From contig JAQGJH010000114.1 of NCBI GenBank assembly GCA_028290705.1, positions 1-32,392 on the forward strand: a stretch of 32,392 nucleotides of DNA, read 5' to 3'. Source of the stretch: Hyphomicrobiales bacterium. GTDB lineage: Bacteria > Pseudomonadota > Alphaproteobacteria > Rhizobiales > Beijerinckiaceae. Under the pieces are notes generated by a model that was not told the DNA's origin, did no database searches, and worked only from the letters and a program-made list of their open reading frames with translations. Within the stretch, counting starts at the first letter, position 1; each line of letters begins with the position of its first letter. This document shows, piece after piece, positions 16,139 to 26,025 of this stretch. Both the position numbers and the translations under genes were made by a program.

Positions 16139-16870
16139 TCACCCGAGGCGCGACAGGATCGGGAAGGTTTCGAGCAGCCAGAAGCTGGCGGTCTGCATGG
16201 CTCCGGTGAGGAAGCCGATGCCGGTCAGGACCAACAGCACGCCGACGACGCGCTCGACGATGCCGAAATGCCGCTTGAAGCGCTGCAGGAACGCCATGAA
16301 GGGCTCGACCGCCAGGGCTGCGATCAGGAACGGGATGCCGAGACCGGCCGAATAGGCGGCCAGCAGGATCATGCCGCGCGAGACCGTGTCCTCCGAGCCC
16401 GCGACCGCCAGGATCGCCGCCAGGATGGGGCCGATGCAGGGCGTCCAGCCGAAGGCGAAGGCCAGGCCCATGACATAGGCGCCCCAGACGCCCACCGGGC
16501 GCTCCACCTGCAGGCGCTTTTCGCGATACAGGAAGGCCAGGCGGAAGACGCCGAGGAAATGCAGGCCCATGGCGATGATGGCGATGCCGGCGAGCCACGA
16601 GAGCGTATCCAGATGAGCGCGGATGACCTGACCGAAGATCGAGGCCGTGGCTCCCAGCGCGATGAAGATCGTCGAAAAGCCGAGCACGAACAGAATGGCC
16701 GCGATGGCGACGTCGCGCCTCGCGCTCTTGACGCCTTCCTGGTTCAGATCCTCGACCGTGGTCCCGGCGATGTAGGTGAGGTACGGCGGCACCAGCGGCA
16801 GCACGCAGGGACTGAGGAAGGACAGCACTCCGGCGATCGCGGCTGCGGGTAGGGTGACGTCGGTGGCCAT
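16139..16870 (-). CDS. ccdA: Cytochrome c biogenesis protein CcdA (thiol-disulfide membrane transporter)
   Basis: This 243-residue inner-membrane protein has six hydrophobic segments and carries reducing power from cytoplasmic thioredoxin to periplasmic thiol proteins for cytochrome c maturation. The two redox cysteines are visible: Cys22 in LSFLSPCVLPLVPPYLTY, and Cys145 in AFGWTPCIGP. Length and topology are normal for CcdA, the short relative of DsbD. GAGG precedes the ATG. It is divergent from the P1 peptidase gene; the 140-base gap between them shows a TTGACG but no convincing -10. Confidence 0.93.
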   Translation of the reverse strand: MATDVTLPAAAIAGVLSFLSPCVLPLVPPYLTYIAGTTVEDLNQEGVKSARRDVAIAAILFVLGFSTIFIALGATASIFGQVIRAHLDTLSWLAGIAIIAMGLHFLGVFRLAFLYREKRLQVERPVGVWGAYVMGLAFAFGWTPCIGPILAAILAVAGSEDTVSRGMILLAAYSAGLGIPFLIAALAVEPFMAFLQRFKRHFGIVERVVGVLLVLTGIGFLTGAMQTASFWLLETFPILSRLG

Positions 16871-17010
16871 GGCGCCTCGGGTTCGGGATCATCGGCACAA
16901 ACCCGCCGGCCCCTTGACGGCTGCATACGGCATGATGGAGTGCAGGACTAGGGCACAAGCCCGCGACCGACCGTCTCGTGATCTCCCATCCGTCCCGCCC
17001 GGAGTTTCGC

Positions 17011-17994
17011 ATGCGCAATCTGATCACGGATGTGGCGGGCCTGCGGGTCGGGCATGCCACCGACATGGCGCTGGCCTCGGGCGTCACCGCGCTGGTCTTC
17101 GATGCTCCCGCGGTGGCGTCGATCGCGATCGGCGGCGGGGCTCCCGGCACGCGCGACACGTCCCTGCTGGAGCCTGGCATGACGGTCGAGACCGTCGACG
17201 CGCTGGTGCTTTCCGGCGGGTCTGCCTTCGGGCTCGATTCCATGGGCGGCGTGCAGTCCTGGCTTCGCGAGCAGGGCCGGGGCTTTCCAGTGCGCGACAT
17301 GCGCGTGCCGATCGTGCCGGGTGCGATCCTGTTCGACCTGCTGAATGGCGGGAACAAGGCCTGGGGACGACATTCGCCGTATCGGGACCTCGGCTATGAG
17401 GCCGCGGCGACGGCCGGGCTGGATTTTGCGCTTGGCTCCGTCGGCGCCGGCGCGGGTGCGACGCTGGTCGACGTGAAAGGCGGGCTCGGGTCCGCCAGCG
17501 CGGTCACGCCCAAAGGCTTCACCGTGGGGGCGATGGTGGCGGTGAACGCCATCGGATCGGCGCTGGTCGGGCCCGGACCCCATTTCTGGGCCGCTCCTTA
17601 CGAGCGGGACGGAGAATTCGGCGGTCGAGGCTGGCCTGGCGTCATGCCCGACCTGTCCAGATCTCCGGTAAAAGGCGTCGAACCGGAAAACACCACGATC
17701 GCCATCGTGGCGACCGACGCGGCTTTGACGCGTGCCCAGGCCAAGCGCATCGCCATGATGGCGCAGGACGGCATGGCGCGCACCTTGCGCCCGGCGCATG
17801 CCGCCTTCGACGGCGATCTGGTCATGTCGGCCTCGACGGCGCGGCACATGGTCGAACCGGAGGCCGCAGACCTTCTGGACATCGGGGTTCTGGCGGCCGA
17901 TTGCCTGGCGCGGGCCATTGCGCGGGCGATTTTCGAAGCCCGGGCGCTCGAGTTTCCCGGCGCGCTGCCGGCCTGGCGCGATCTGTTCGGCTGA
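17011..17994 (+). CDS. P1 family peptidase (DmpA/NylC-type, self-processing)
   Basis: This 327-residue N-terminal-nucleophile hydrolase resembles L-aminopeptidase/D-esterase DmpA, beta-peptidyl aminopeptidases and nylon oligomer hydrolase NylC. These enzymes cut themselves before a Ser or Thr that becomes the nucleophile. Here the junction is seen as EPENTTIAIVATDA, with Asn227 and Thr228, which would give alpha and beta chains of about 227 and 100 residues. The glycine-rich LVLSGGSAFGLDS (66-77), GSVGAGAGATL and KGGLGSASA segments are typical. GGAG stands 6 bases before the ATG at 17011; an in-frame GTG at 16978 is less likely. It directly precedes the liv operon, so it may supply amino acids released from unusual peptides or amides. 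Confidence 0.88.
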   Translation: MRNLITDVAGLRVGHATDMALASGVTALVFDAPAVASIAIGGGAPGTRDTSLLEPGMTVETVDALVLSGGSAFGLDSMGGVQSWLREQGRGFPVRDMRVPIVPGAILFDLLNGGNKAWGRHSPYRDLGYEAAATAGLDFALGSVGAGAGATLVDVKGGLGSASAVTPKGFTVGAMVAVNAIGSALVGPGPHFWAAPYERDGEFGGRGWPGVMPDLSRSPVKGVEPENTTIAIVATDAALTRAQAKRIAMMAQDGMARTLRPAHAAFDGDLVMSASTARHMVEPEAADLLDIGVLAADCLARAIARAIFEARALEFPGALPAWRDLFG

Positions 17995-18070
17995 TGTCCG
18001 CGTGGCTGGACCGCAGGCATGACCCTTGCTAGCCTTCCGCAGTTGCCCATGAGGTGATTTGCGGAGTCGC

Positions 18071-18987
<917 letters not shown>

Positions 18988-18988
<1 letters not shown>

Positions 18989-20508
18989 TGGGAGCCACCG
19001 ACGCAGCGCCGCCGACGGCATCGACGGCGCTGCGCGAGGCGACGTTCGCGGGGCTTATCGCGGCGGGCCTGTCGTTCCCGATCCTGGCGCTCGGCACCGA
19101 GATCGATTTCTCGAACCGGCTGGTGCTGGAACAGAGATGGTCGTGGCTCGTCATTGCGGCCGCGCTCGTTTTCGTCGGGCGGCTTTGTGCTCTGCTGCTG
19201 ATCGATTGGCGCGCGCGGTTCATCGCGGTGCCGGGCACGTTCCCGCTGGTCGGGGGCGCGGCTCTGGCGGCGATGACGGGTGCGGCGGGTCTGAGCGACG
19301 GTCTGGTCTGGATGGCGATCGGAGCCGTCCTGATCGTCGCGGGCTTCGCGCTTGACCGGAGACTCGCGGCGAGGGGCGCGGCGACCGCGTCCGTGCCGGC
19401 GCCGCGCGCGACGAATCCGTTGTTCGGCAAGGTTCTCCCCAGCGCCGGGGTCATCGGCCTTTTCCTGTTCCCGCTCATCATGCTCTGGTTGCTCGGACCG
19501 GCCGGATCGCTGAAGTGGATCAACAATTACGGCATCCAGATTTTGATCTTCGTGATGCTCGGGTGGGGGCTCAACATCGTCGTGGGGCTCGCCGGTCTGC
19601 TCGATCTCGGCTACGTCGCCTTCTATGCCGTGGGAGCCTATGCCTATGCGCTGCTGTCGACGCAGTTCGGCCTGTCGTTCTGGCTGTGCCTGCCGCTCGC
19701 CGGCCTGTTCGCGGCGCTCTGGGGCCTGATGCTGGGCTTTCCGGTGCTGCGCCTGCGCGGCGATTATCTCGCCATCGTGACGCTGGCATTCGGCGAAATC
19801 ATCGGCGCGGTGCTGACCAACTGGACCGATCTGACCAATGGCAAGGCGGGAATCATGTCGATCCCGCGCATCACGTTTTTCGGCTTGCCGTTCACCTCGG
19901 GAGAGGGCGGGTTCGCGTCGACGTTCGGGCTCGAATTCAGCGCCATCCATCGCACGATCTTCCTGTTCTACCTCATCCTGTGCCTGGCGCTTCTGACCAA
20001 TTTCGTCACCATCCGGCTGCGGCGCATGCCCGTCGGGCGGGCCTGGGAAGCCTTGCGCGAGGATGAGATCGCGTGCCGGTCGCTCGGCATCAACACGACG
20101 AACACGAAGCTCACCGCCTTCGCGCTGGGAGCGATGTTCGGCGGCTTTGCGGGGTCGTTCTTCGCGGTGCGCCAGGGCTTCGTCAATCCTGACAGCTTCA
20201 CCTTTCTCGAGTCGGCGACGATCCTCGCCGTGGTGGTGCTGGGCGGCATGGGCTCGCAGATCGGCGTCGCGCTGGCCGCCATCGTGATGGTGGGCGGTAC
20301 GGAAATCCTGCGCGAACTCGCGTTCCTGAAATCCATCTTCGGCAATTCCTTCGATCCCGCGCTCTATCGCATGCTGATCTTCGGGTTCGCCATGGTGGTG
20401 ATGATGATCTGGCGACCGCGAGGATTGATCTCCGGCCGCAGTCCGTCGGTGGCTCTGCGCTCCCGCAAGACGGTGTCGGGCGCTCTCGTCAACGAGGGGC
20501 ACGGCTGA
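18988..20508 (+). CDS. livM: Branched-chain amino acid ABC transporter permease LivM
   Basis: This 506-residue second permease is longer than the core family (about 300-420) because of an N-terminal region of about 170 residues with extra hydrophobic helices, as in rhizobial and E. coli-type LivM with an added domain. The core begins near [27 protein letters not shown]. It continues with [18 protein letters not shown] and the coupling loop [21 protein letters not shown]-like segment (here starting [12 protein letters not shown]) facing the ATPases. TGATG overlaps join it to livH and livG. It forms the transmembrane channel with LivH. Confidence 0.94.
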
Positions 20509-21467
20509 TGGCGGATCCGGGCCCGGCGGCTGATCGGCAGCCATTGCAGCGTTGGACCCGCGATCCATTGCTGGTCGTCGAGCACCTGACGATGCGCTTC
20601 GGCGGTCTCGTGGCCGTCAACGATCTCTCGTTTCAGGTCGGACGCGGCGACATCACCGCGTTGATCGGACCGAACGGCGCGGGCAAGACGACCGTGTTCA
20701 ATTGCGTGACCGGCTTTTACAAGCCCTCGCAGGGAAGATTGGCGCTGGCCCGCGAAGGCCGGGCCCTTCCCCAGGACGTTGCGGCCCTGACCCGCACCGG
20801 CAGAGCGCACCAGCGCTTTCCGGACGGCGATCTCTATCTGCTCGAACGCATGCGCGATTTCGAGATCACCCGGCATGCCCGCGTCGCCCGGACGTTTCAA
20901 AACATCCGGCTGTTTCCCGGCATGACCGTTCTGGAAAACCTCATCGTGGCGCAGCACAACGCGCTGATGCGCGCCTCCGGAATGAGTTTCCTCGGCCTCA
21001 TTGGCTGGCCGGCCTATCGCGCTCGTGAGAAGGAAGCCATCGACAAGGCCGCCTCCTGGCTCGAGCGGATCGGGCTGATCGACCGCGCCGACGATCCGGC
21101 GGGCGCGTTGCCTTACGGAGCGCAGCGGCGGCTCGAAATTGCGCGCGCCATGTGCACCGATCCGGTTCTTCTCTGCCTCGACGAGCCGGCTGCGGGTTTG
21201 AACCCGCGCGAGTCGGCCGAACTCAACGTGCTGCTGCGCCTCATCCGCGATCGGGAGGGAACGTCGATCCTGCTGATCGAACACGACATGAGCGTGGTGA
21301 TGCAGATCTCCGACCACGTCGTCGTGCTGGATTACGGCACGCGCATCGCCGACGGAACTCCGGAAGAGGTTCGCAACGATCCGCGCGTCATCGGCGCTTA
21401 TCTGGGCGTGGAAGACGAAGAGGAACTGATTCAGGTGGAAGCCGAAATCGCGGAGGTTTCCTCTTGA
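20508..21467 (+). CDS. livG: ABC transporter ATP-binding protein LivG
   Basis: This 319-residue cytoplasmic ATPase has Walker A GPNGAGKTT, Q-loop VARTFQNIRLF, signature LPYGAQRRLEIARAM, Walker B VLLCLDEPAAGLNP and the switch histidine in LLIEHDMSVV. Between Walker A and the Q-loop it carries about 28 more residues than E. coli LivG, containing DLYLLERMRDFEITRHARVA. I recall similar inserts in other alphaproteobacterial LivG proteins. The C-terminus has an acidic tail (VEDEEELIQVEAEIAEV). The start overlaps the livM stop, and the livF start lies inside the last codons. Confidence 0.95.
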   Translation: MADPGPAADRQPLQRWTRDPLLVVEHLTMRFGGLVAVNDLSFQVGRGDITALIGPNGAGKTTVFNCVTGFYKPSQGRLALAREGRALPQDVAALTRTGRAHQRFPDGDLYLLERMRDFEITRHARVARTFQNIRLFPGMTVLENLIVAQHNALMRASGMSFLGLIGWPAYRAREKEAIDKAASWLERIGLIDRADDPAGALPYGAQRRLEIARAMCTDPVLLCLDEPAAGLNPRESAELNVLLRLIRDREGTSILLIEHDMSVVMQISDHVVVLDYGTRIADGTPEEVRNDPRVIGAYLGVEDEEELIQVEAEIAEVSS

Positions 21468-22231
21468 GCGAAGCTGTGCAGACGACTGTCGACCGCATCG
21501 CCCGCACGGGAATGCCGTTGCTCGCCGTGCGGGGCGTCGAGGCCGCCTACGGTCAGATCGTCGCGTTGAAGGGCGTCGACGTCGACGTCCATCCGGGTGA
21601 AATCGTTACGATCATCGGGGCGAACGGGGCAGGCAAGTCGACGCTGATGATGACGATCTTCGGCCGCCCGCAAGCGCGGCGCGGCGAGATCCTGTTCGAC
21701 GGTGCTGACATTACGCGGCTGCCGCCGCATCTCATCGCGCGCGCCGGACTGGCGCAGTCGCCGGAGGGACGGCGGATTTTTCCGCGCATGTCGGTGATCG
21801 AGAACCTGCAGATGGGAGCATCGGTGAACGGCTCGGCGCATTTCGCCGAAGATCTGGAGCGCATGTTTGCGGTGTTTCCGCGCCTGAAGGAGCGCGCGAC
21901 GCAACGCGGCGGCACGCTGTCGGGCGGAGAACAGCAGATGCTTGCCATCGCGCGTGCGCTGATGAGCCGTCCGCGCCTGCTGATGCTCGACGAGCCTTCG
22001 CTGGGTCTCGCGCCGCTGATCGTGAAACAGATTTTCGACGTCATCCGCGACCTCAACCGGCGCGAAGGGCTGACGGTTTTTCTCGTCGAGCAGAATGCCT
22101 ATCACGCGCTGAAACTGGCGGATCGCGGCTACGTGATGGTCAATGGCGCGATCACGCTTTCAGGGGGCGGCCGCGAACTGCTCGGTCGGGCCGACGTGCG
22201 CGCCGCCTATCTCGAAGGGGGGCACGGTTGA
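21464..22231 (+). CDS. livF: ABC transporter ATP-binding protein LivF
   Basis: This 255-residue second ATPase of the importer has Walker A GANGAGKST, the QSPEGRRIFPRMSVIENL segment typical of LivF, signature LSGGEQQMLAIARAL, Walker B LLMLDEPSLGLAP and switch VFLVEQNA. The start is TTG at 21464, overlapping the livG stop by four bases. It is chosen because GGAGG at 21452-21456 stands 7 bases upstream, and no ATG fits before the conserved region. It pairs with LivG under the LivH/LivM channel. Confidence 0.94.
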   Translation: MSEAVQTTVDRIARTGMPLLAVRGVEAAYGQIVALKGVDVDVHPGEIVTIIGANGAGKSTLMMTIFGRPQARRGEILFDGADITRLPPHLIARAGLAQSPEGRRIFPRMSVIENLQMGASVNGSAHFAEDLERMFAVFPRLKERATQRGGTLSGGEQQMLAIARALMSRPRLLMLDEPSLGLAPLIVKQIFDVIRDLNRREGLTVFLVEQNAYHALKLADRGYVMVNGAITLSGGGRELLGRADVRAAYLEGGHG

Positions 22232-22662
22232 TCGAAATCATCGCCCCAGCCGGTCCGCAGGCTCTCTGGACGACGCTGCTCATGACCATGGTGCTGGGCG
22301 GCGCTGCGGCTTTCGCGACTGGGCGCGCCATCGCGCTGACCTGGCGCTCGCCCGGCCAACTCCTGCTGTATTGTGCGATGCTGGCGGCGGTCGTCGGTTT
22401 CCTCGACTATGCGCTGTTCGAAAATCCTGTGATCCCGGGAGGCAGGATCGTCGCGGCCCTGGCGCTCGCGGGCGAGTCACCGGGCGCTGCGCTGCCGGAT
22501 CTTGCCGGCGCACTCGCGGGATTTGCCACCACCTTCGCGTTCGTCCTCGCGGTCGCGCTCTTCGCCTACCGGCTCACGCGTTCGTGGCAGATCGGTCGCC
22601 AATATGGTTTTGCGTTCGTTCGCAAAGGCTTGCTCTTCTGGCAGGAGCGCCCTTCCGGGTGA
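22228..22662 (+). CDS. Small integral membrane protein in the liv operon (DUF6867-like?)
   Basis: This 144-residue protein has three to four hydrophobic helices (about residues 12-34, 45-66, 75-82 weak, 92-113) and a basic end, KGLLFWQERPSG. It starts with TTG overlapping the livF stop, with AAGGGGGG 6 bases upstream, so it is translationally coupled to the transporter. I recall a conserved small membrane protein at this place in rhizobial liv operons, now given a DUF number, but its function is unknown to me. It could be an accessory subunit of the permease. The coding call is supported by coupling, length and composition. Confidence 0.75.
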   Translation: MIEIIAPAGPQALWTTLLMTMVLGGAAAFATGRAIALTWRSPGQLLLYCAMLAAVVGFLDYALFENPVIPGGRIVAALALAGESPGAALPDLAGALAGFATTFAFVLAVALFAYRLTRSWQIGRQYGFAFVRKGLLFWQERPSG

Positions 22663-22780
22663 GTGTCGCAGTCTCGGGGGTTTGCGGGTGACAGGCGGGC
22701 CGAAACCGGCAATCATCGCGACCGCGATCGGCGGCACTCCAGCGATGGACGCTCCGGCGAGACGGCAAAAGGAGTTTTCG

Positions 22781-23914
22781 ATGACAAACTATTCGATGCG
22801 CAGCCTTCTCCTGTCGGCGGGCGTCGCGCTTTCCGCGCTGGCCTTTTCGGCCGCGGGTGCGGCGGCGCAAATCAAGCTCGGAGTCGGCGGCCCGATCACG
22901 GGCGGCAGCGCGGCTTTCGGAGCGCAGCTCAAGAATGGCGCCGAGCAGGCGGCCGAGGACATCAATGCCGCGGGCGGCATTCTTGGCCAGAAGATCCAGG
23001 TCTTGGTCGGCGACGATGCGTCCAAGCCCGAGCAGGGCGTGTCGGTCGCCAATAAGTTCGTCGCCGACCAGGCGAAATTCGTCGTAGGCCACTTCAATTC
23101 CAGCGTGTCCGTTCCGGTGTCCGACATCTACAACGAGAACGGCATCCTGCAGATCACCCCGGCCTCGACCAATCCGACGCTCACGGAACGCAAGTTGTGG
23201 AACGTGTTCCGCACGTGCGGTCGGGACGATCAGCAGGGCGGGATTGCAGCGGAATACATCGTCGCGAATCTCAAGGACAAGCGCATCGCGGTCCTTCACG
23301 ACAAGACGACCTACGGCAAGGGACTGGCGGACGAGACCAAGAAGGCGATGAACGCCAAGGGCGTGAAGGAAGTCGTCTACGAAGGCATCAACCCCGGTGA
23401 ACGGGATTACCGGGCGGTTGTGACCAAGCTGAAAGCGCAGCGCGTCGACGTGCTCTATTGGGGCGGCCTGCATCCGGAAGCCGGCGTGCTGCTGACCCAG
23501 ATGCGCGAGCAGGGCATGAAGACCGTGTTGATGGGTGGCGACGGCATCGCGACGTCCGAACTCGCGGCGATCGCCGCCGATGCGGTGGAAGGGACGCTGA
23601 TGACCTTCGGCCCCTCTCCGACCAAGCGTCCTGACGCAGCGGCCATCGTGAAGACGTTCACAGACAAGTCCATCAATCCGGAATCCTACACGCTCTACAG
23701 CTATGCCTCCGTGCAGGTGATCAAGCAGGCGGCCGACAAGGCGCAGTCGCTCGACACCAAGAAGGTCGCGGAAGCCATGCATTCGGGCATGACGTTCGAC
23801 ACGGTCATCGGAAAATTCTCCTTCGACAAGAAGGGTGACCGCAACGACGCCGATTACGTGATGTATGTCTGGAAGAAGATGCCGGACGGAAAGATGTCTT
23901 ACGTCGAGATGTAA
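22781..23914 (+). CDS. livK: Periplasmic branched-chain amino acid-binding protein (LivK/LivJ type)
   Basis: This 377-residue type I periplasmic binding protein delivers substrate to LivHMGF. A Sec signal peptide (residues 1-29, ending GAAA before Gln30) is followed by the mature start IKLGVGGPITGGSAAFGAQ. Two lobes follow, with GHFNSSVSVPVSDIY, ITPASTNPTLTER, FRTCGRDDQQG and LYWGGLHPEAG typical of LIV-binding proteins. AAAAGGAG lies 6 bases before the ATG at 22781; the frame is open further upstream but without a signal peptide. It is last in the operon, 118 bases after the small membrane protein. The gap may hold an internal promoter, but none is clear. Confidence 0.93.
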   Translation: MTNYSMRSLLLSAGVALSALAFSAAGAAAQIKLGVGGPITGGSAAFGAQLKNGAEQAAEDINAAGGILGQKIQVLVGDDASKPEQGVSVANKFVADQAKFVVGHFNSSVSVPVSDIYNENGILQITPASTNPTLTERKLWNVFRTCGRDDQQGGIAAEYIVANLKDKRIAVLHDKTTYGKGLADETKKAMNAKGVKEVVYEGINPGERDYRAVVTKLKAQRVDVLYWGGLHPEAGVLLTQMREQGMKTVLMGGDGIATSELAAIAADAVEGTLMTFGPSPTKRPDAAAIVKTFTDKSINPESYTLYSYASVQVIKQAADKAQSLDTKKVAEAMHSGMTFDTVIGKFSFDKKGDRNDADYVMYVWKKMPDGKMSYVEM

Positions 23915-23920
23915 GCCGGA

Positions 23921-23944
23921 CGGGCGCGCGTTCGCGCGCGCCCG
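23921..23944. terminator. GC-only hairpin between convergent livK and rpe
   Basis: CGGGCGCGCG pairs perfectly with CGCGCGCCCG around a TTCG loop (10 bp). It has no T-run on either strand. Its place between two converging stops (23914 and 23951) suggests transcript ending or 3'-end protection. A similar hairpin lies at 28055-28075. Confidence 0.55.
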
Positions 23945-23950
23945 ATGCGC

Positions 23951-24631
23951 TCAGGCGATTTCGCCGCGCGCGCCCATTGCCGCCATGCGGATGGCCTCGA
24001 TGTTTCTTGCATAAGCATTCGGCCCGCCCTTGAAGACGGCCGAACCGGCGACGAGGTAATTCGCACCCGCGGCCGCGCAATCGGCGGCATTTTGCGCCGT
24101 GACGCCGCCATCGACCTCGATGTCGATCTCGCGCCCGCCCACCATGTCGCGGATGCGACGCACTTTCTCGAGCACGGGGCGGATGAAGCTCTGGCCGCCA
24201 AAGCCGGGGTTGACCGTCATGGCGAGGATCAGGTCGACGTCATCCAGCAGCGGCTCGACCAGACTTTCGGGCGTGCCCGGATTGATCGCCACGCCTGCGC
24301 GCTTGCCGAGCGCGCGGATCGCCTGCAGTGAGCGGTGGACATGCGGGCCGGCCTCGGCGTGCACGGTGATGATATCGGATCCGGCGCGCGCGAAGGCCTC
24401 GAGGTAGGGGTCGGCCGGCGCGATCATCAGATGCACGTCGAAAGGCTTGTCCGTCGCGCCGCGGATCGCCTTGATGACGTCCGGCCCGAAGGTGATGTAG
24501 GGGACGAAATGTCCGTCCATGACGTCGAGATGCACGAGATCGCCGCCCGCTTCCATCGCGTCGGCCGTTTCCTGGCCGAGTTTGGCGAAGTCGCTCGCGA
24601 GCATGGAGGGCAGGATCTTCAGCGGGCGCAT
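23951..24631 (-). CDS. rpe: Ribulose-phosphate 3-epimerase
   Basis: This 226-residue TIM-barrel metalloenzyme interconverts ribulose 5-phosphate and xylulose 5-phosphate in the pentose phosphate (or Calvin) pathway. Hallmarks are [16 protein letters not shown] at the start, [17 protein letters not shown] with the metal-binding Asp/His, [13 protein letters not shown], and the phosphate site with catalytic aspartate in DIEVDGGVT and [12 protein letters not shown]. The length is normal. No cbb genes lie nearby, so a housekeeping role is likely. The ribosome site is weak. The gene is divergent from the next oxidoreductase. Confidence 0.96.
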   Translation of the reverse strand: MRPLKILPSMLASDFAKLGQETADAMEAGGDLVHLDVMDGHFVPYITFGPDVIKAIRGATDKPFDVHLMIAPADPYLEAFARAGSDIITVHAEAGPHVHRSLQAIRALGKRAGVAINPGTPESLVEPLLDDVDLILAMTVNPGFGGQSFIRPVLEKVRRIRDMVGGREIDIEVDGGVTAQNAADCAAAGANYLVAGSAVFKGGPNAYARNIEAIRMAAMGARGEIA

Positions 24632-24774
24632 GGCGGGCTCCGGACAGGGGCGAATGGGCGCGGCCTAACATGGCGGGGGAGGGCGTGTCCATGCGGCCTC
24701 CACGCCGCTGGACAGCAAGCTGGCCGACTCGACCCTATATGATCGACCGAAACCAGATTCGCCATGGAGCCGTC

Positions 24775-26022
24775 TTGACCCGAGATTTTGACGCGATCGT
24801 CCTTGGCGCCGGCATGGTCGGCGTCGCAGCCGCCCTTCATCTGCAATCGCGCGGCCGCTCGGTGGCGCTGGTCGACCGGCACAGGCAAGCCGGGGAGGAA
24901 ACGAGCTTCGGCAATGCCGGGCTGATCGAACGCTCCTCGATCTTCCCCTACATGTTTCCGCGCGAGCCCGCGGCTCTCCTGCGCTATGCGCTGAACCGCT
25001 CTCCGGAGGCGCATTATCATCTCTCTGCCCTGCCGGGCCTCGCCTCGTGGTTGTGGCGCTACTGGCGGAACTCGTCGCCCGAGGGCGCGCTGCGCAGCGC
25101 GACCGCGGCGCTGCCGCTGATCGAGCGCAGCCTCAGCGAGCACGAGGCGCTGATGCAGGCGGCCGGCTCGATGCATCTGCTCAACCGCACGGGATGGATG
25201 AAGCTCTGCCGCTCGCAGGCTTCTTTCGACAAGGCCGTGAGAGAGGCCGAGCGGTTGATACCCTACGGACGTGCCTATGACGTGCTCGACCATGCTCAGA
25301 TTGTGGCCCGCGAGCCCTTCCTGCGGGGTCGCTTCGCCGGAGGTGTCCACCTGCGCGATCCAGGCGTGGTGACGGATCCCGGCGGCCTCGCCAAGTCTTA
25401 CGCGGCGCTTTTTGCTCAACGCGGCGGTGTCATGCTGGCGGGCGACGCACGAGCGCTCGTGCAGGAGGCCCCTGGCTGGAGCCTGCCGGTTGGACAGGAA
25501 CGCCTGCGGGCGCGCGACGTGGTGGTGGCGCTCGGACCATGGTCGGATCTCGTCTACAAGCCGCTCGGCTACGACATCCCGCTGGCGGTGAAGCGCGGCT
25601 ATCACATGCATTATGCGGCGGAGCCTCCCGCCGTGCTCAACGTTCCGGTGCTGGATGTCGAGGGCGGGTACGTCCTGGCGCCGATGCTGCGCGGCATCCG
25701 GCTGACGACAGGCGCGGAATTCGCCCGGCGGGATGCGCCGCCGACGCCCGTGCAGCTCGGGCGGACCGAGCCGTTGGCGCGCCAGATTTTCCCGCTGGGT
25801 CAACGGCTCGACCCAAAACCCTGGATGGGGGCGCGGCCGTGCCTGCCTGACATGCTGCCGATCATCGGCCCCGCACCGCGCCACACAGGGCTGTGGTTCG
25901 ATTTCGGTCACCAGCACCATGGCTTCACGCTAGGACCGGTGAGCGGGCGGCTGATCGCCGATCTGGTCACCGGGGCCGAGCCCTTCACCGATCCAGCGCC
26001 CTACCGGGCGGACCGCTTCTAG
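24775..26022 (+). CDS. FAD-dependent oxidoreductase, DAO/DadA-like
   Basis: This protein of about 415 residues belongs to the D-amino-acid dehydrogenase/glycine oxidase (DAO) family. It begins with the FAD-binding fold DAIVLGAGMVGVAAALHLQSRG and EETSFGNAGLIE, the latter typical of DadA. The C-terminal flavin-contact segment is PCLPDMLPIIGP followed by HQHHGFTLGPVSG. The start is taken as TTG 24775 with GGAG 5 bases upstream, giving the usual family N-terminus. An ATG at 24739 would add 12 residues but has no ribosome site. Likely substrates are D-amino acids or N-substituted glycines, but the exact one is unknown. It ends 3 bases before the stop of the opposing transporter gene. Confidence 0.87.
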   Translation: MTRDFDAIVLGAGMVGVAAALHLQSRGRSVALVDRHRQAGEETSFGNAGLIERSSIFPYMFPREPAALLRYALNRSPEAHYHLSALPGLASWLWRYWRNSSPEGALRSATAALPLIERSLSEHEALMQAAGSMHLLNRTGWMKLCRSQASFDKAVREAERLIPYGRAYDVLDHAQIVAREPFLRGRFAGGVHLRDPGVVTDPGGLAKSYAALFAQRGGVMLAGDARALVQEAPGWSLPVGQERLRARDVVVALGPWSDLVYKPLGYDIPLAVKRGYHMHYAAEPPAVLNVPVLDVEGGYVLAPMLRGIRLTTGAEFARRDAPPTPVQLGRTEPLARQIFPLGQRLDPKPWMGARPCLPDMLPIIGPAPRHTGLWFDFGHQHHGFTLGPVSGRLIADLVTGAEPFTDPAPYRADRF

Positions 26023-26025
26023 GCG

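Noticed and set aside
16913-16945. TTGACG in the ccdA/P1 peptidase gap as a promoter
   Set aside because: No acceptable -10 at 16-18 bases on the plus strand, and no better pair on the minus strand.
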